A DNA stretch of 33,993 nt from the NCBI GenBank assembly GCA_002360495.1, contig DEQO01000105.1:1-33993 (forward strand), given 5' to 3'. Position numbers and translations under genes: made by a program. This DNA comes from Flavobacteriales bacterium UBA3364. GTDB lineage: Bacteria; Bacteroidota; Bacteroidia; Flavobacteriales_F; PHOS-HE28. Shown here piece by piece: positions 21,758-29,682 of this stretch (the stretch's first letter is position 1; the number at the start of each line of letters is the position of its first letter). Below the pieces are notes generated by a model, which made no database searches, was not told the origin of the DNA, and saw only the letters and a list, made by a program, of their open reading frames with translations.

Positions 21758-22303
21758 ATGCGACACGTAGCCGTCTTCTGCGGGGCCAACACGGGCAAGG
21801 ATCCGTTGATACTTGAAGCGGCGAAAGCCGTTGGGAGAACGATCGCCGAACGGGGCATGGGCGTGGTCTATGGCGGTGGCCACGTCGGACTGATGGGCGC
21901 GGTAGCCGATGCTGCGCTGCAAGCAGGAGGTGAAGTGCTCGGTGTGATCCCGGGCTTCATGGTGGAGAAGGAACTGGCCCATGCCGGTCTCACGAAATTG
22001 ATGATCGTCCACGACATGCACGAGCGGAAAATGCGCATGCATGAACGAAGCGATGCGGTGATCGCCCTCCCCGGTGGTTTCGGCACCATGGACGAACTCT
22101 TCGAACTGCTTACCTGGCGACAGCTCGGCCTGCATGCCAAGCCCATCGGCCTGCTCAATGTGAACGGCTTCTACACGCCGCTCTTGGAACAGATCGTGCG
22201 GATGGAACGGGACGGCTTCCTGCACGGACCAACACGCGTGCTCCATTCGGACGATGTAGGGGCTTTGATCGACCGCTTGATGGTCGAAGTGGTCATGCCC
22301 TAG
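21758..22303 (+). CDS. LOG-family (TIGR00730) nucleotide 5'-monophosphate phosphoribohydrolase-like protein
   Basis: A 181-residue cytoplasmic Rossmann-type protein. Landmarks: FCGANTGKD near the start (family 'FCGS..G'), GMGVVYGGGHVGLMGAVADAA, GVIPGFMVEKELAHAGLTKL, MHERKMRMHERSDAVIALPG, then the diagnostic PGGFGTMDELFELLTWRQLG. These are the LOG/lysine-decarboxylase-like signatures: R and E side chains in MHERK and PGGxGTxxE bind and hydrolyse the N-glycosidic bond of nucleoside monophosphates, releasing a free base (cytokinins in plants and some bacteria). In most bacteria the physiological substrate is unknown. Its stop overlaps by four bases the stop of a convergent small gene. Confidence 0.93.
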   Translation: MRHVAVFCGANTGKDPLILEAAKAVGRTIAERGMGVVYGGGHVGLMGAVADAALQAGGEVLGVIPGFMVEKELAHAGLTKLMIVHDMHERKMRMHERSDAVIALPGGFGTMDELFELLTWRQLGLHAKPIGLLNVNGFYTPLLEQIVRMERDGFLHGPTRVLHSDDVGALIDRLMVEVVMP

Positions 22304-22443
22304 TGGGAGGATCCTTCAGGAGCACACGCCTCGTTCGCTGCACAGGAATGATGACCGTGCCAGCGTGGTCCCATCGTCAGGCGGAGCGTAACGAATGTGG
22401 CGATCGCGAAGGCGAGCAGGATGAATTTGCGGTTGGATCGCAT
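22300..22443 (-). CDS. 47-aa membrane-anchored His/Cys-containing peptide
   Basis: A short frame starting MRSNRKFILLAFAIATFVTL (one membrane helix or signal anchor) followed by RLTMGPRWHGHHSC and AANEACAPEGSSH. The part outside the membrane has three histidines and two cysteines (W-H-G-H-H-S-C and E-A-C-A), which could bind metal. The ATG at 22443 is only three bases after the stop of the 101-aa gene upstream, as expected for the last gene of the sigma-factor operon. It is not a recognised family. The stop overlaps that of the convergent LOG gene. Confidence 0.55.
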   Translation of the reverse strand: MRSNRKFILLAFAIATFVTLRLTMGPRWHGHHSCAANEACAPEGSSH

Positions 22444-22446
22444 GGT

Positions 22447-22752
22447 TCAGGAATTGGGTTGTGAACTGGTCGTGTCATTCGGGCCGTGCACCGGTCCGCA
22501 GCGATGGCCCTTGAATTTCATACGCATCGCCTCCCGTTGTTCCGCGGTCATGTTCTGCCAGCGTGCGGCATAGGCGTAGCGCATGTTCCGATGGTGCCTG
22601 TGGCCGAAGGAGATACGGAGCAGGAGACCGGCCAGGAACACAAAGGCCAGGGCCGGAATAAGGAAGGGGAAGAAGTAGAGCGCCGCTCCTGCGAGGATCC
22701 CACCGAGCGCGAGTTTCCAGAACGGTTGGCGGTAATGCATGTCGTGTTTCAT
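22447..22752 (-). CDS. 101-aa membrane protein of the sigma-factor operon
   Basis: A small inner-membrane protein. After a short polar start (MKHDMHYRQPFWK) come one or two hydrophobic helices (LALGGILAGAALYFFPFLI, ALAFVFLAGLLLRI), then a His/Arg-rich stretch (FGHRHHRNMRY) and a helical tail with RWQNMTAEQREAMRMKFKG and RCGPVHG. The tail motif RW-x2-M-x2-EQR-x2-MR recurs in the neighbouring 112-aa protein. 'M(T/S)xEQR' helices recall Spy/CpxP-like and DUF3106 periplasmic proteins, but the relation is only suggestive. It lies between the 112-aa and 47-aa genes under the ECF sigma factor gene. Confidence 0.65.
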   Translation of the reverse strand: MKHDMHYRQPFWKLALGGILAGAALYFFPFLIPALAFVFLAGLLLRISFGHRHHRNMRYAYAARWQNMTAEQREAMRMKFKGHRCGPVHGPNDTTSSQPNS

Positions 22753-22835
22753 ACCAGGGATGACGCGATCGCTTGCTGAATACTTCGATCCGGCTGAATG
22801 ACGACGGCCCCGAGCTCATCGGGGCCGTTCATGGC

Positions 22836-23174
22836 TCATTCCTGATCGGGTGTTCGGCCGAAGCGCGGGCCACAGCGCTCCCTCCAGCGTTGCCGCATCT
22901 CGGCACGTTGTTCATCGTTCATCGTCTTCCAGCGCTCGCGCCATTCCGCGCGGTGTTTCCACGATGGACCGCCATGTCCGCCCTTGCCATGGAAGCCGCC
23001 GAAGAGGATACGGCACAGCACGAGCAGCCCGAGCGCTTTGGGGAAGCTGATCGCCGCCCATCCCGTCAGTCCGGGGATGATCGCGTTCCACAACAGCATC
23101 ACCACTCCCCCGAACAGGAGGACGGCAAGGATGAAGTAGATCGGGAAGAGGAAGGGACGTTTCCAGGGGTTCAT
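22836..23174 (-). CDS. 112-aa membrane protein of the sigma-factor operon
   Basis: A small inner-membrane protein starting MNPWKRPFLFPIYFILAVLL, with two hydrophobic segments (about residues 8-30 and 35-60), a Gly/His-rich linker (GGFHGKGGHGGPSWKHR) and a basic helical tail with RWKTMNDEQRAEMRQRWRER followed by CG. This tail carries the same RW-x2-M-x2-EQR-x2-MR core and C-G end as the 101-aa neighbour, so the two appear to be diverged partners. It follows the sigma gene by 27 bp. A role as envelope sensor or anti-sigma partner is possible, but no zinc-type anti-sigma motif (H-x3-C-x2-C) is seen. Confidence 0.65.
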   Translation of the reverse strand: MNPWKRPFLFPIYFILAVLLFGGVVMLLWNAIIPGLTGWAAISFPKALGLLVLCRILFGGFHGKGGHGGPSWKHRAEWRERWKTMNDEQRAEMRQRWRERCGPRFGRTPDQE

Positions 23175-23201
23175 GATGCGTGGTTCTTGTGGTCTCAGCG
23201 A

Positions 23202-23750
23202 TCAAGCATCGACCAGGTCGTTGTATACGGTTTGCAGGCGGGTGCGCAGTTTCATCACCGCGTAGCGTTTGCGGGAGATGATGGTCTTGAGGTTCTCGCC
23301 CTGTTCATCGGCGATCTGTTGCAGGGTCTTTTCCTCCAGTTCGTTCTCCACGAATGCGAGGCGCTGTTCGGCAGGAAGCTCTTCAAGACCCGCCATCAGT
23401 TCCTCCCAGAAGATGCGCTTCAGTTCGGCCAGGTCCGGGTCGGTGTCGTCGGCCAGCAGGATCTCGCGGAAACCGATGTCGCCGTCCTCGTTCTCGTAGG
23501 CAAGGTCCTCCAGCGGGGTGGTGCGCTTCTTCCGGTAGCGGTCGGTGATCTTGTTGCGCGCCACGCGGTAGAGCCAACCGCTCACCTGTTCGATCGCATT
23601 CACCTCGGGCTGGCTGGCCAGCTGGGCCCACACATCCTGCAACACGTCCTCGGCGTCGGCATCGGTGCGCACGCGGCCCCGGATGAAGGCGTAGAGCGCA
23701 CGGCCGTACTGCTTCACGGCCTGCGCGATGCTGCCTTGTTGTTCCGCCAT
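23202..23750 (-). CDS. ECF-type RNA polymerase sigma factor
   Basis: A 182-residue sigma factor. Region 2 covers about residues 12-80 (ALYAFIRGRVRTDADAEDVL, QDVWAQLASQPE, SGWLYRVARNKITDRYRKKR), with the 'DAEDVLQDVW' core-binding helix and the 'W.YR.ARN...D..R' -10 recognition helix. Region 4 covers about 118-178 (LPAEQRLAFVENELEEKTLQ, QIADEQGENLKTIISRKRYA) with a helix-turn-helix. Start: the ATG at 23750 gives MAEQQGSIAQ; an upstream ATG at 23777 is less likely. The acidic linker (EDLAYENEDGDIGFREIL) is long for an ECF factor. No classical anti-sigma gene is adjacent; three small envelope proteins follow instead, and these may be targets or regulators. Confidence 0.92.
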   Translation of the reverse strand: MAEQQGSIAQAVKQYGRALYAFIRGRVRTDADAEDVLQDVWAQLASQPEVNAIEQVSGWLYRVARNKITDRYRKKRTTPLEDLAYENEDGDIGFREILLADDTDPDLAELKRIFWEELMAGLEELPAEQRLAFVENELEEKTLQQIADEQGENLKTIISRKRYAVMKLRTRLQTVYNDLVDA

Positions 23751-23820
23751 GGCCGGTCCGCCGAGTTCCACGCCCACGCACAGGAGAACGCGGGAACGAT
23801 CAAATTACTTCAGATGGCCC

Positions 23821-24342
23821 TCACATCCCCTTCTGAGCGTTGAACTGCCGTGATCCACCCTTGGGTATGGAGAGGGATACGAAGCTTTCCCCCAGGAACA
23901 CCTTGCCCAGCAGCACGATCTGCCCGACATGGTAGGGCAGGTGGGCCAGCTGCCGCACGATGGCCTGTTGCACGGAATGCGGCTCGGTGCGGATCAGCAC
24001 CGTGCGTTCCAGGTCCGCTGGTGTCAATTGATCGATGGCACTGAACAAGCAGTTCCAGCCTTCCTTCCAACGGTCGAGCAGCGCGTCCCGTGTGGTGATA
24101 TCGTTCTCGAATTCCGCGTCGCGCTGGCGCCAGGGCTTTTCGCCATCGGTGGTCAGGAAGTCCGTCCAACGGGACAGCATGTTCCCGTGCATGTGTTTCA
24201 CCAGCACCGCGATGGAATTGTTGCCGGGCGCGGGATCGCGGAAGAGGTCGGCATCGGGTAGCTGCGCGAAGGTCTTGTCGCCAAGGCTGCGGTAGTAGGC
24301 GAATTCTTTGCGGGCACTTTGTAGGAAGTCGAGGGTGGGCAT
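23821..24342 (-). CDS. DinB-like protein, DUF1572 group
   Basis: A 173-residue four-helix-bundle protein of the DinB/YfiT superfamily. The family metal triad is visible as H50 (VLVKHMHGNM), H133 and H137 (QLAHLPYHVGQIVLLGK). Other DUF1572 signs are NNSIAVLVKHMHGNMLSRWT, DFLTTDGEKPWRQRDAEFE and the C-terminal SLSIPKGGSRQFN. Known relatives are bacillithiol or mycothiol transferases and uncharacterised metal hydrolases; activity here is unknown. A -7 box (24347-24354) four bases before the ATG supports the start. It reads away from the sigma-factor gene start, 70 bp downstream, so co-transcription with the sigma operon is possible. Confidence 0.88.
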   Translation of the reverse strand: MPTLDFLQSARKEFAYYRSLGDKTFAQLPDADLFRDPAPGNNSIAVLVKHMHGNMLSRWTDFLTTDGEKPWRQRDAEFENDITTRDALLDRWKEGWNCLFSAIDQLTPADLERTVLIRTEPHSVQQAIVRQLAHLPYHVGQIVLLGKVFLGESFVSLSIPKGGSRQFNAQKGM

Positions 24343-24346
24343 GGGG

Positions 24347-24354
24347 CAAAGGTC
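24347..24354 (-). promoter_or_regulatory. candidate -7 box of the DinB-like gene (leaderless arrangement)
   Basis: On the minus strand GACCTTTG is followed by CCCC and ATG at 24342. It is the same 8-mer with the same four-base spacing as at alkD. Confidence 0.5.
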
Positions 24355-24401
24355 GCTACCGCATGTTGGTGCGCAGCACCCTCAACGTCTTCGTAGCACG
24401 G

Positions 24402-27065
24402 TCAACGCTTCATAAAACGCAACAAGGTTGAACTCGACGCGGTGCGCACATCCATGAAATACGATCCAGGAGAGAGTTCAGCGAGCGGGATGATGCCGTT
24501 CGTGCCCGAAAGGACCGGTCGTACAGGAATGCTGCGCCCATCCGTAGCGAACAGCCGTATTGCCAGGATCGGATCTCCGTTCCGGTTTGCAACATGGACT
24601 TCTTCGTCCGCAGGGTTCGGTATCACCGTGAAGGATGACGATGGTTCCATTGGGACCCCGGTCTCAACATCCTCCACACGAAGGGAGGACCAGGGGGTGA
24701 TGATCGGGGGGTTAAAGTCGAAGTAAATGAAGGCGCGGTTAAGGATCTCTGTGCCGGCAAAGCCCGGCAACGTGGAAATGGCGAAGGAGAAGAAGCCGTG
24801 ACTTCCGGCCTCGTCCTGGTCTTCGTAGGGAAGCATGATGTTGTTGAACAGCACCTCAAGTCTTCCGTTCTCAAGGGTCCAGGTGTGCGCATGGCTGGCC
24901 CCGACGAATTGGAACGATGAGATGTCCAGTGCAGGGGAAAGTTCGTCGGTAAGAAGCACCCGTTCTGCGTGGTACGTGCCGGTGTTCTGGAAGCGGATGG
25001 TGTAGGTAAGCCGTGCTCCCTGGGTGGCTTCCTGCGGCGTGATCGCGGCAGGTGTCACCACCTTGTCGTTCGGGTCGTACGAACCGACAACGGTATCATT
25101 CCAGGCGAACAAGTTGTCCGTCGGGGTCAGATCACCAACGACCGGGAGAACACCAGCATGATGGATCAACGGCGTTCCCAAGGGTGTTGGTATCGGTGTT
25201 CCCAGATCCAGTTCAACTATTTGCGCGGAAAGGATCGGTAGGGCACCAAGGAACCAGGTGATGGTATCGCCGGAGATGGTGCTGGGTTCCGGTATGGATG
25301 CGTGGAATTCCTGCGTGGTGTCGATCACGACCGTAAGTGTGGCATCCTGAACGACGGTGCCCGGGTTTTCCACAACGACCCAGGCCGTGTTATGGAAACC
25401 CGGCCTGGCGGGTGTGGCGCTCATGGTTACCCGCAGATCCGCCATGTCGGGCACGAGCACTACCGCGAAATGGTTCAGGCTGTCGATGTGGTTCGGCTCG
25501 TGGAGTATCGCCTCGTGACTGGCAGGTTGCACGGATGAGACGTAGGGCGAATTGGGAGAGCAGGAGATGGTATGGTCACCGAGCGGGACCTGTAGGCTGT
25601 AGTTGCCGTTCTCGTCCGTATCGGTCAGGAACCCGTACGGCATGTCCAGCAATGTGCAGTTGGCGAGCCCTGGTTCGGCGGGGTCCAACAGACCGTTGCC
25701 GTTCTCATCAAGAAAGACCTTTCCCGTCGCTTCTGGGTAGCCATCGGGACAGGGGCTGGTGGTCACGTTACAAATGCTGGAGAGCAGGCTTGCCGGTGTG
25801 ACATCGGTGAGGCTTGCCGGAACATTGGGCAAGCAGGTGAGCGCAGATCCGGAGGCGTTGATCAAGGTCAATCGCGAAGGCAGTGCCGGCAGGCAGGCGG
25901 TTCCACTGTTCACGAGGCTCAAGGTCAGGAGGCTGTCCGGGAGGTTGGGTAGTTCGGTCAGCATCGGGCACACGGTGGCCCAAAGGATCTCGAGCTCCGT
26001 GTTCAAGGGTGGGAAGTGCTGGAATTTCGTGCTGTTCTGTACCCACACGAGTTCCAATGAGGTCGGGAAATTCGGAATGGCCTCCAAGGAATCGGCATTG
26101 GTAAGGTAGAGTTCAACGATCCCCTCCGGAAGTTGAGGCAGTGTTTCCACAGCGTGGGAGTTGATCACCTCCAGCCGGTGGGGCCCGGTACCAGGTGGCG
26201 CAGGAAAGGTCGTCAGCACGGGACAGTTGGAGATCTGCAGGTTCGTACTGACGTTGGGAAATGCGCCGATCGAGCTCAACTGGTCCAGTTCGATCAGTTC
26301 CAAAATGTCCACCGATGTGCCCATTGGTGGCAGGTCGGTGATGGGCAGGTCCCAGAAACGTGCTTCCACGAGAGCCTCGCCCAGTTCGGGAACAATGTTC
26401 ACCAAGGGTAGGTGTTGAAGTTCCATCCAATGTAGATCAGGCAGTGGTACCGGAAGAGCGGTCAGGACATCCAGGTTCCAGGCGCGCAGTGTATCCAGGG
26501 TCGACGGGAGCACGGGCAGTTCGGTCACGGGCAGCCCATCGATGTGGAAATGGCCCAAGGCATCTGGTAGCAGGCCGTTGAGGTCGCTGATGTTCGGCAG
26601 TTCCGTGAGGAACAACATGGTCACGGTCTGCGGCAACGCGGGCAGGACTAGGAGTTGATCCAGCTTATACAGGTCGATGCTTCGGAGTCCATCCGGTAGC
26701 GCTGGAAGTGCGGTGATCGAACAGGTTGAAACACCGATGTGCCCCAGCGTAGGAGCGAAACCATTGACGGTGAGGCTGGCCGCCTGGTCCGCACCCATCA
26801 CGACAAGCAACCTCAGGGCCGGCAGTTGCTCCGTGCCGGTGAGGTCCAGGGCGGAGAAATCGGAGAAGACCAGATCGGTTACCTGCTGTATGGCTGGATC
26901 GGAAGCATTGTAGTAGCCGTTCCCATCAACCGTTCCGGGTGCCCATGCTTCGATCTGGTCGCGCACCTGCTGGTCGGGCAGGAATACCAATTGTGCACTG
27001 GCATTTAGGGAAAGGATGAACGCGGCGACAAGAAGTAGGATAGTGGATCCGAAGCGATGCGACAT
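24402..27065 (-). CDS. large secreted leucine-rich T9SS protein
   Basis: An 887-residue protein with a signal peptide (1-25, ending NASAQ). Residues ~30-440 form an irregular leucine-rich array whose repeats centre on L-P-x-L-P (PALPDGLRSIDLYKLDQLL, LPALPQTVTMLFLTELPN, LPNLPDSLLTLSLV), resembling the LPxLP-type LRRs of IpaH/internalin-like proteins. Next is an SdrD-B-like module (GKVFLDENGNGLLDPAEPGL, DTDENGNYSLQVPLGDH), then a DUF11/DUF7619-like region with SYDPNDKVV, YTIRFQNTGTYHAERVLL and NRAFIYFDFNPPI. The end FTVIPNPADEEVHV ... GSYFMDV is a Por sorting domain. The layout fits a surface adhesin or scaffold; no enzyme motif is seen. Confidence 0.92.
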   Translation of the reverse strand: MSHRFGSTILLLVAAFILSLNASAQLVFLPDQQVRDQIEAWAPGTVDGNGYYNASDPAIQQVTDLVFSDFSALDLTGTEQLPALRLLVVMGADQAASLTVNGFAPTLGHIGVSTCSITALPALPDGLRSIDLYKLDQLLVLPALPQTVTMLFLTELPNISDLNGLLPDALGHFHIDGLPVTELPVLPSTLDTLRAWNLDVLTALPVPLPDLHWMELQHLPLVNIVPELGEALVEARFWDLPITDLPPMGTSVDILELIELDQLSSIGAFPNVSTNLQISNCPVLTTFPAPPGTGPHRLEVINSHAVETLPQLPEGIVELYLTNADSLEAIPNFPTSLELVWVQNSTKFQHFPPLNTELEILWATVCPMLTELPNLPDSLLTLSLVNSGTACLPALPSRLTLINASGSALTCLPNVPASLTDVTPASLLSSICNVTTSPCPDGYPEATGKVFLDENGNGLLDPAEPGLANCTLLDMPYGFLTDTDENGNYSLQVPLGDHTISCSPNSPYVSSVQPASHEAILHEPNHIDSLNHFAVVLVPDMADLRVTMSATPARPGFHNTAWVVVENPGTVVQDATLTVVIDTTQEFHASIPEPSTISGDTITWFLGALPILSAQIVELDLGTPIPTPLGTPLIHHAGVLPVVGDLTPTDNLFAWNDTVVGSYDPNDKVVTPAAITPQEATQGARLTYTIRFQNTGTYHAERVLLTDELSPALDISSFQFVGASHAHTWTLENGRLEVLFNNIMLPYEDQDEAGSHGFFSFAISTLPGFAGTEILNRAFIYFDFNPPIITPWSSLRVEDVETGVPMEPSSSFTVIPNPADEEVHVANRNGDPILAIRLFATDGRSIPVRPVLSGTNGIIPLAELSPGSYFMDVRTASSSTLLRFMKR

Positions 27066-27069
27066 GCTA

Positions 27070-27077
27070 CGAAAATA
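27070..27077 (-). promoter_or_regulatory. candidate -7 box of the leucine-rich T9SS gene (leaderless arrangement)
   Basis: On the minus strand TATTTTCG (TAnnTTTG with one change) is followed by TAGC and ATG at 27065. Confidence 0.45.
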
Positions 27078-27088
27078 GAGATCCTGCT

Positions 27089-27607
27089 TCAGTGCGAGAT
27101 CAAGAGCCGAAGGGCTTTTGTCGCGCGCGACCGGATCGCCGGGCCGGGATCCACGCGCAGGGCATCTTCCAGCAGAAGCCGCAGCTCATCCGACAGTTCC
27201 GGATAGACCTTCACCATGCGCATGGCCACAGTAATGGCGAAGGCGCGTTGGGCGATGGAATGTCGGGGATCGGCGATACGAGCGAACATCGCCTCCGTGA
27301 TCCGACCGTGGAGCACCTTGGGCAGCTCACAGAACTGCATCATGCGGATGCTATTGCGGTGGACCGCTTCATGCACCGGCGCATCCAGGACATCGAGCAA
27401 GCGCTTCATGTACGGCTTGATCAGGTGTGGATGCACTTCGCACACGAGATTTACGCTGTAGGCTGCTCGCTGGGCAACGCGATGCGGGTCATCCAGCATG
27501 CACCGCATCAACACCGCAAAACGCTCCTTGTCGTCGCCCACGAAGTCCGCAATGGCCTCCGCGTTAACGCGGCCATGTGCCTTCAAGAGCTGCGCACGGA
27601 TGTCCAT
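27089..27607 (-). CDS. HEAT-like-repeat protein of unknown role
   Basis: A 172-residue all-helical cytoplasmic protein (no signal or membrane segment). Blocks such as DPHRVAQRAAYSVNLVCEVH, HEAVHRNSIRMMQF and DPRHSIAQRAFAITVAMRMV followed by KVYPELSDELRLLLE have the helix-turn-helix rhythm and 'R..A' spacing of HEAT/armadillo-like repeats; about three to four repeats are present. Such proteins usually mediate protein contacts. The ATG at 27605-27607 gives MDIRAQLLKAHGRVN. It stands between the T9SS gene (24 bp downstream) and the helicase gene (54 bp upstream), all on the minus strand. Function not recognised. Confidence 0.7.
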   Translation of the reverse strand: MDIRAQLLKAHGRVNAEAIADFVGDDKERFAVLMRCMLDDPHRVAQRAAYSVNLVCEVHPHLIKPYMKRLLDVLDAPVHEAVHRNSIRMMQFCELPKVLHGRITEAMFARIADPRHSIAQRAFAITVAMRMVKVYPELSDELRLLLEDALRVDPGPAIRSRATKALRLLISH

Positions 27608-27660
27608 GCCGAACGATCCTAATTGTCACTGGCGGTCATCACGAGCGCAGCGAAGTGAGA

Positions 27661-29562
27661 TCAGCTCTTCCGTTCCCGCTTGGGGAACTTCGGCTTGGGC
27701 TCGTAGAAACCTTCCTTCTTCTGGTAGCCGCTGTTCGAACGATCGCCACTTGGGCGATCGTTCTTGCTACGGTAGCTGCTGCGCTCCTGCCGACCTCCTT
27801 GGTAGCCACCACGGTCTCCACCGCGATCGCCGCCCCTGTAGCCACCACCGCCGCCTTTGTAACCACCGCCACCCTGGTAGCCGCCACCGCTTCCGCCGCG
27901 ATGACCGCCGCCGGCCGGACGCGGTTCACCGCCTTTGCTTCCACCGGCAGCTTCGTCCACACGCACGCTGCGGCCTTTGTAGTTGGCGTTCTGGAATGCG
28001 TTCTTCACCTGCTCGAAGTGGGAGGGCTCGATATCGATGAAGGAATAGACGTCCTTGATCAGCATGCGGCCGATGAGTTCACCGCTGAGACCGCTCATGC
28101 CGCAGATGTAGCCGAGCATCTTGCCCTTGTCGAAGCCATCGGCCGTGCCGAGGTTGATGAACATCTGGCGGCCGGTGCTGAAGCGCTCCAACGACGTTGG
28201 ACGTTCCGCGCGGGCGCTGTGGTCCTTGCGGCTCATGTCCACGTTGAGGTCGTACGACGTGCGGTGCGCTTCGATGATGCGGTTGAACGCAAGGCTCATG
28301 AAACGGTCGATGAGCTCTTCCTTGTCGAAGCTCTGCAGTTCCGTACGTGCTTCGGAGAGCAGCTCGGAGAGGCCCTCGGTATCCACTTCCACGCTCTTCA
28401 AACGCTTCATGTAGGCGACCACCTGCTGCTTGCCGATCTCGGCACCGCCCGGGACGCGTACGTAGGTGAAATGGGTCTTGAGCACGCGCTCCAGCTGGCG
28501 GATCTTGTTCACGTCGCGCACGCCGATGATGCTGAGCGAAATGCCCTTGCGACCGGCGCGGCCGGTGCGGCCACTGCGGTGGGTGTAGTTCTCCGCCTCG
28601 CCGGGCAGATCGAAATGGAACACGTGCGTCACATCCTGCACATCGATGCCGCGTGCAGCGACATCCGTGGCGATCAACAGGCGCAATGACTTGGCGCGGT
28701 AGCGGCCCATCACCTGGTCGCGCTGGGCCTGGCTCAGGTCTCCGTGGATGGCATCGGCGTTGTAGCCGTCCTTGACCAAGGCGGCGGCAAGGTCCTGTGT
28801 CTCGTGCTTGGTGCGGCAGAAGACGATGCCGAAGAGGTCGGAGTCGGCATCCACGAAACGCTTCAAGGCGGCATAACGGTCCTTGGAATGCACCACGCAA
28901 TACTGGTGCGAGATCGCATCCGCAGCGGCGTTCAGGCGCCCGATGCTGAGTTCCTCGAACGCGCGCATGTAACGCTTTGCGATGCTGCGCACTTCGCCGC
29001 TCATCGTCGCGCTGAAGAGCCACGTGCGCTTGTCCTGCGGGGTGTTCTGCAGGATCTCGGTCAGGTCCTCCTGGAAACCCATGTTCAGCATCTCGTCGGC
29101 TTCGTCCAGCACCACGACATCTACGGTGGTGAGGTCGAGTACCGAACGGCCGATGAGGTCGAGCAGGCGGCCCGGGGTGGCCACGATGATCTGGGCGCCG
29201 CGCTGGATGTCGCGGATCTGGTCGCGGATGCTGGCGCCACCGTACACGGCCACCACGCGGGTGCCCTTCAGGTTGGCGGCGAACTTCTCGATGTCCTTGC
29301 TGATCTGCACGCAGAGCTCGCGGGTGGGGGCGAGGATCAGGGCCTGGATGGTGCGGTCCTGGGGGTCCAGGAACTCCAGCAGGGGCAGGCCGAAGGCGGC
29401 GGTCTTGCCGGTACCGGTCTGGGCCAGGGCCACCACGTCCTTCTCACTTTTCAGCAGCAGGGGAATGGCTTGTTCCTGCACGGGCGTAGGGGTGGTGAAC
29501 CCGATCGCGTCGAGGGAACGGAGGGTCTCGGCACGCAGGCCGAGCGCTTCAAAGGAGGACAT
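27661..29562 (-). CDS. DEAD-box ATP-dependent RNA helicase, CsdA/DbpA type with RGG tail
   Basis: A 633-residue RNA helicase for ribosome assembly or cold-stress RNA unwinding. Motifs: Q motif region FEALGLRAETLRSLDAIGF, motif I AQTGTGKT (~47-54), Ia PTRELCVQI, II DEAD (in VVLDEADEMLN), III SAT (FSATMSG), and the second RecA domain with IATDVAARGIDVQDV and VI HRSGRTGRAGRKG. Residues ~455-540 carry a DbpA-type RNA-binding domain (FINLGTADGFDKGKMLGYIC, SFIDIEPSHFEQVKNAF). The last ~90 residues are Gly/Arg/Tyr-rich with RGG and GGYxGG repeats and a basic end, a low-complexity RNA-binding tail. The ATG at 29562 is chosen because it precedes the Q motif as in the family; the frame is open further upstream. 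Confidence 0.95.
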   Translation of the reverse strand: MSSFEALGLRAETLRSLDAIGFTTPTPVQEQAIPLLLKSEKDVVALAQTGTGKTAAFGLPLLEFLDPQDRTIQALILAPTRELCVQISKDIEKFAANLKGTRVVAVYGGASIRDQIRDIQRGAQIIVATPGRLLDLIGRSVLDLTTVDVVVLDEADEMLNMGFQEDLTEILQNTPQDKRTWLFSATMSGEVRSIAKRYMRAFEELSIGRLNAAADAISHQYCVVHSKDRYAALKRFVDADSDLFGIVFCRTKHETQDLAAALVKDGYNADAIHGDLSQAQRDQVMGRYRAKSLRLLIATDVAARGIDVQDVTHVFHFDLPGEAENYTHRSGRTGRAGRKGISLSIIGVRDVNKIRQLERVLKTHFTYVRVPGGAEIGKQQVVAYMKRLKSVEVDTEGLSELLSEARTELQSFDKEELIDRFMSLAFNRIIEAHRTSYDLNVDMSRKDHSARAERPTSLERFSTGRQMFINLGTADGFDKGKMLGYICGMSGLSGELIGRMLIKDVYSFIDIEPSHFEQVKNAFQNANYKGRSVRVDEAAGGSKGGEPRPAGGGHRGGSGGGYQGGGGYKGGGGGYRGGDRGGDRGGYQGGRQERSSYRSKNDRPSGDRSNSGYQKKEGFYEPKPKFPKRERKS

Positions 29563-29615
29563 GGGAACTGAGCTGGGAAAAGTGGTCGAAGCGCTTGTCC
29601 GGCGCGGAACGGCCG

Positions 29616-29623
29616 CGAAGGTA
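29616..29623 (-). promoter_or_regulatory. weak candidate -7 box of the helicase gene
   Basis: On the minus strand TACCTTCG matches TAnnTTTG except at one position; it lies 53 bp before the ATG at 29562. No TTG is seen 19 bp upstream, so the call is tentative. Confidence 0.3.
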
Positions 29624-29664
29624 CGGTTCTCCAGCGTGGGGGATTCGTGAGGTAGGCCCCGAAC

Positions 29665-29672
29665 TATCTTTG
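29665..29672 (+). promoter_or_regulatory. -7 box of the DUF4834-yfhO-glycosyltransferase operon
   Basis: TATCTTTG is a perfect TAnnTTTG match, ten bases before the ATG at 29683. The position implies a leader of only about five to seven bases. TTC, not TTG, is at the -33 distance. Confidence 0.55.
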
Positions 29673-29682
29673 GCCGCTTCAC

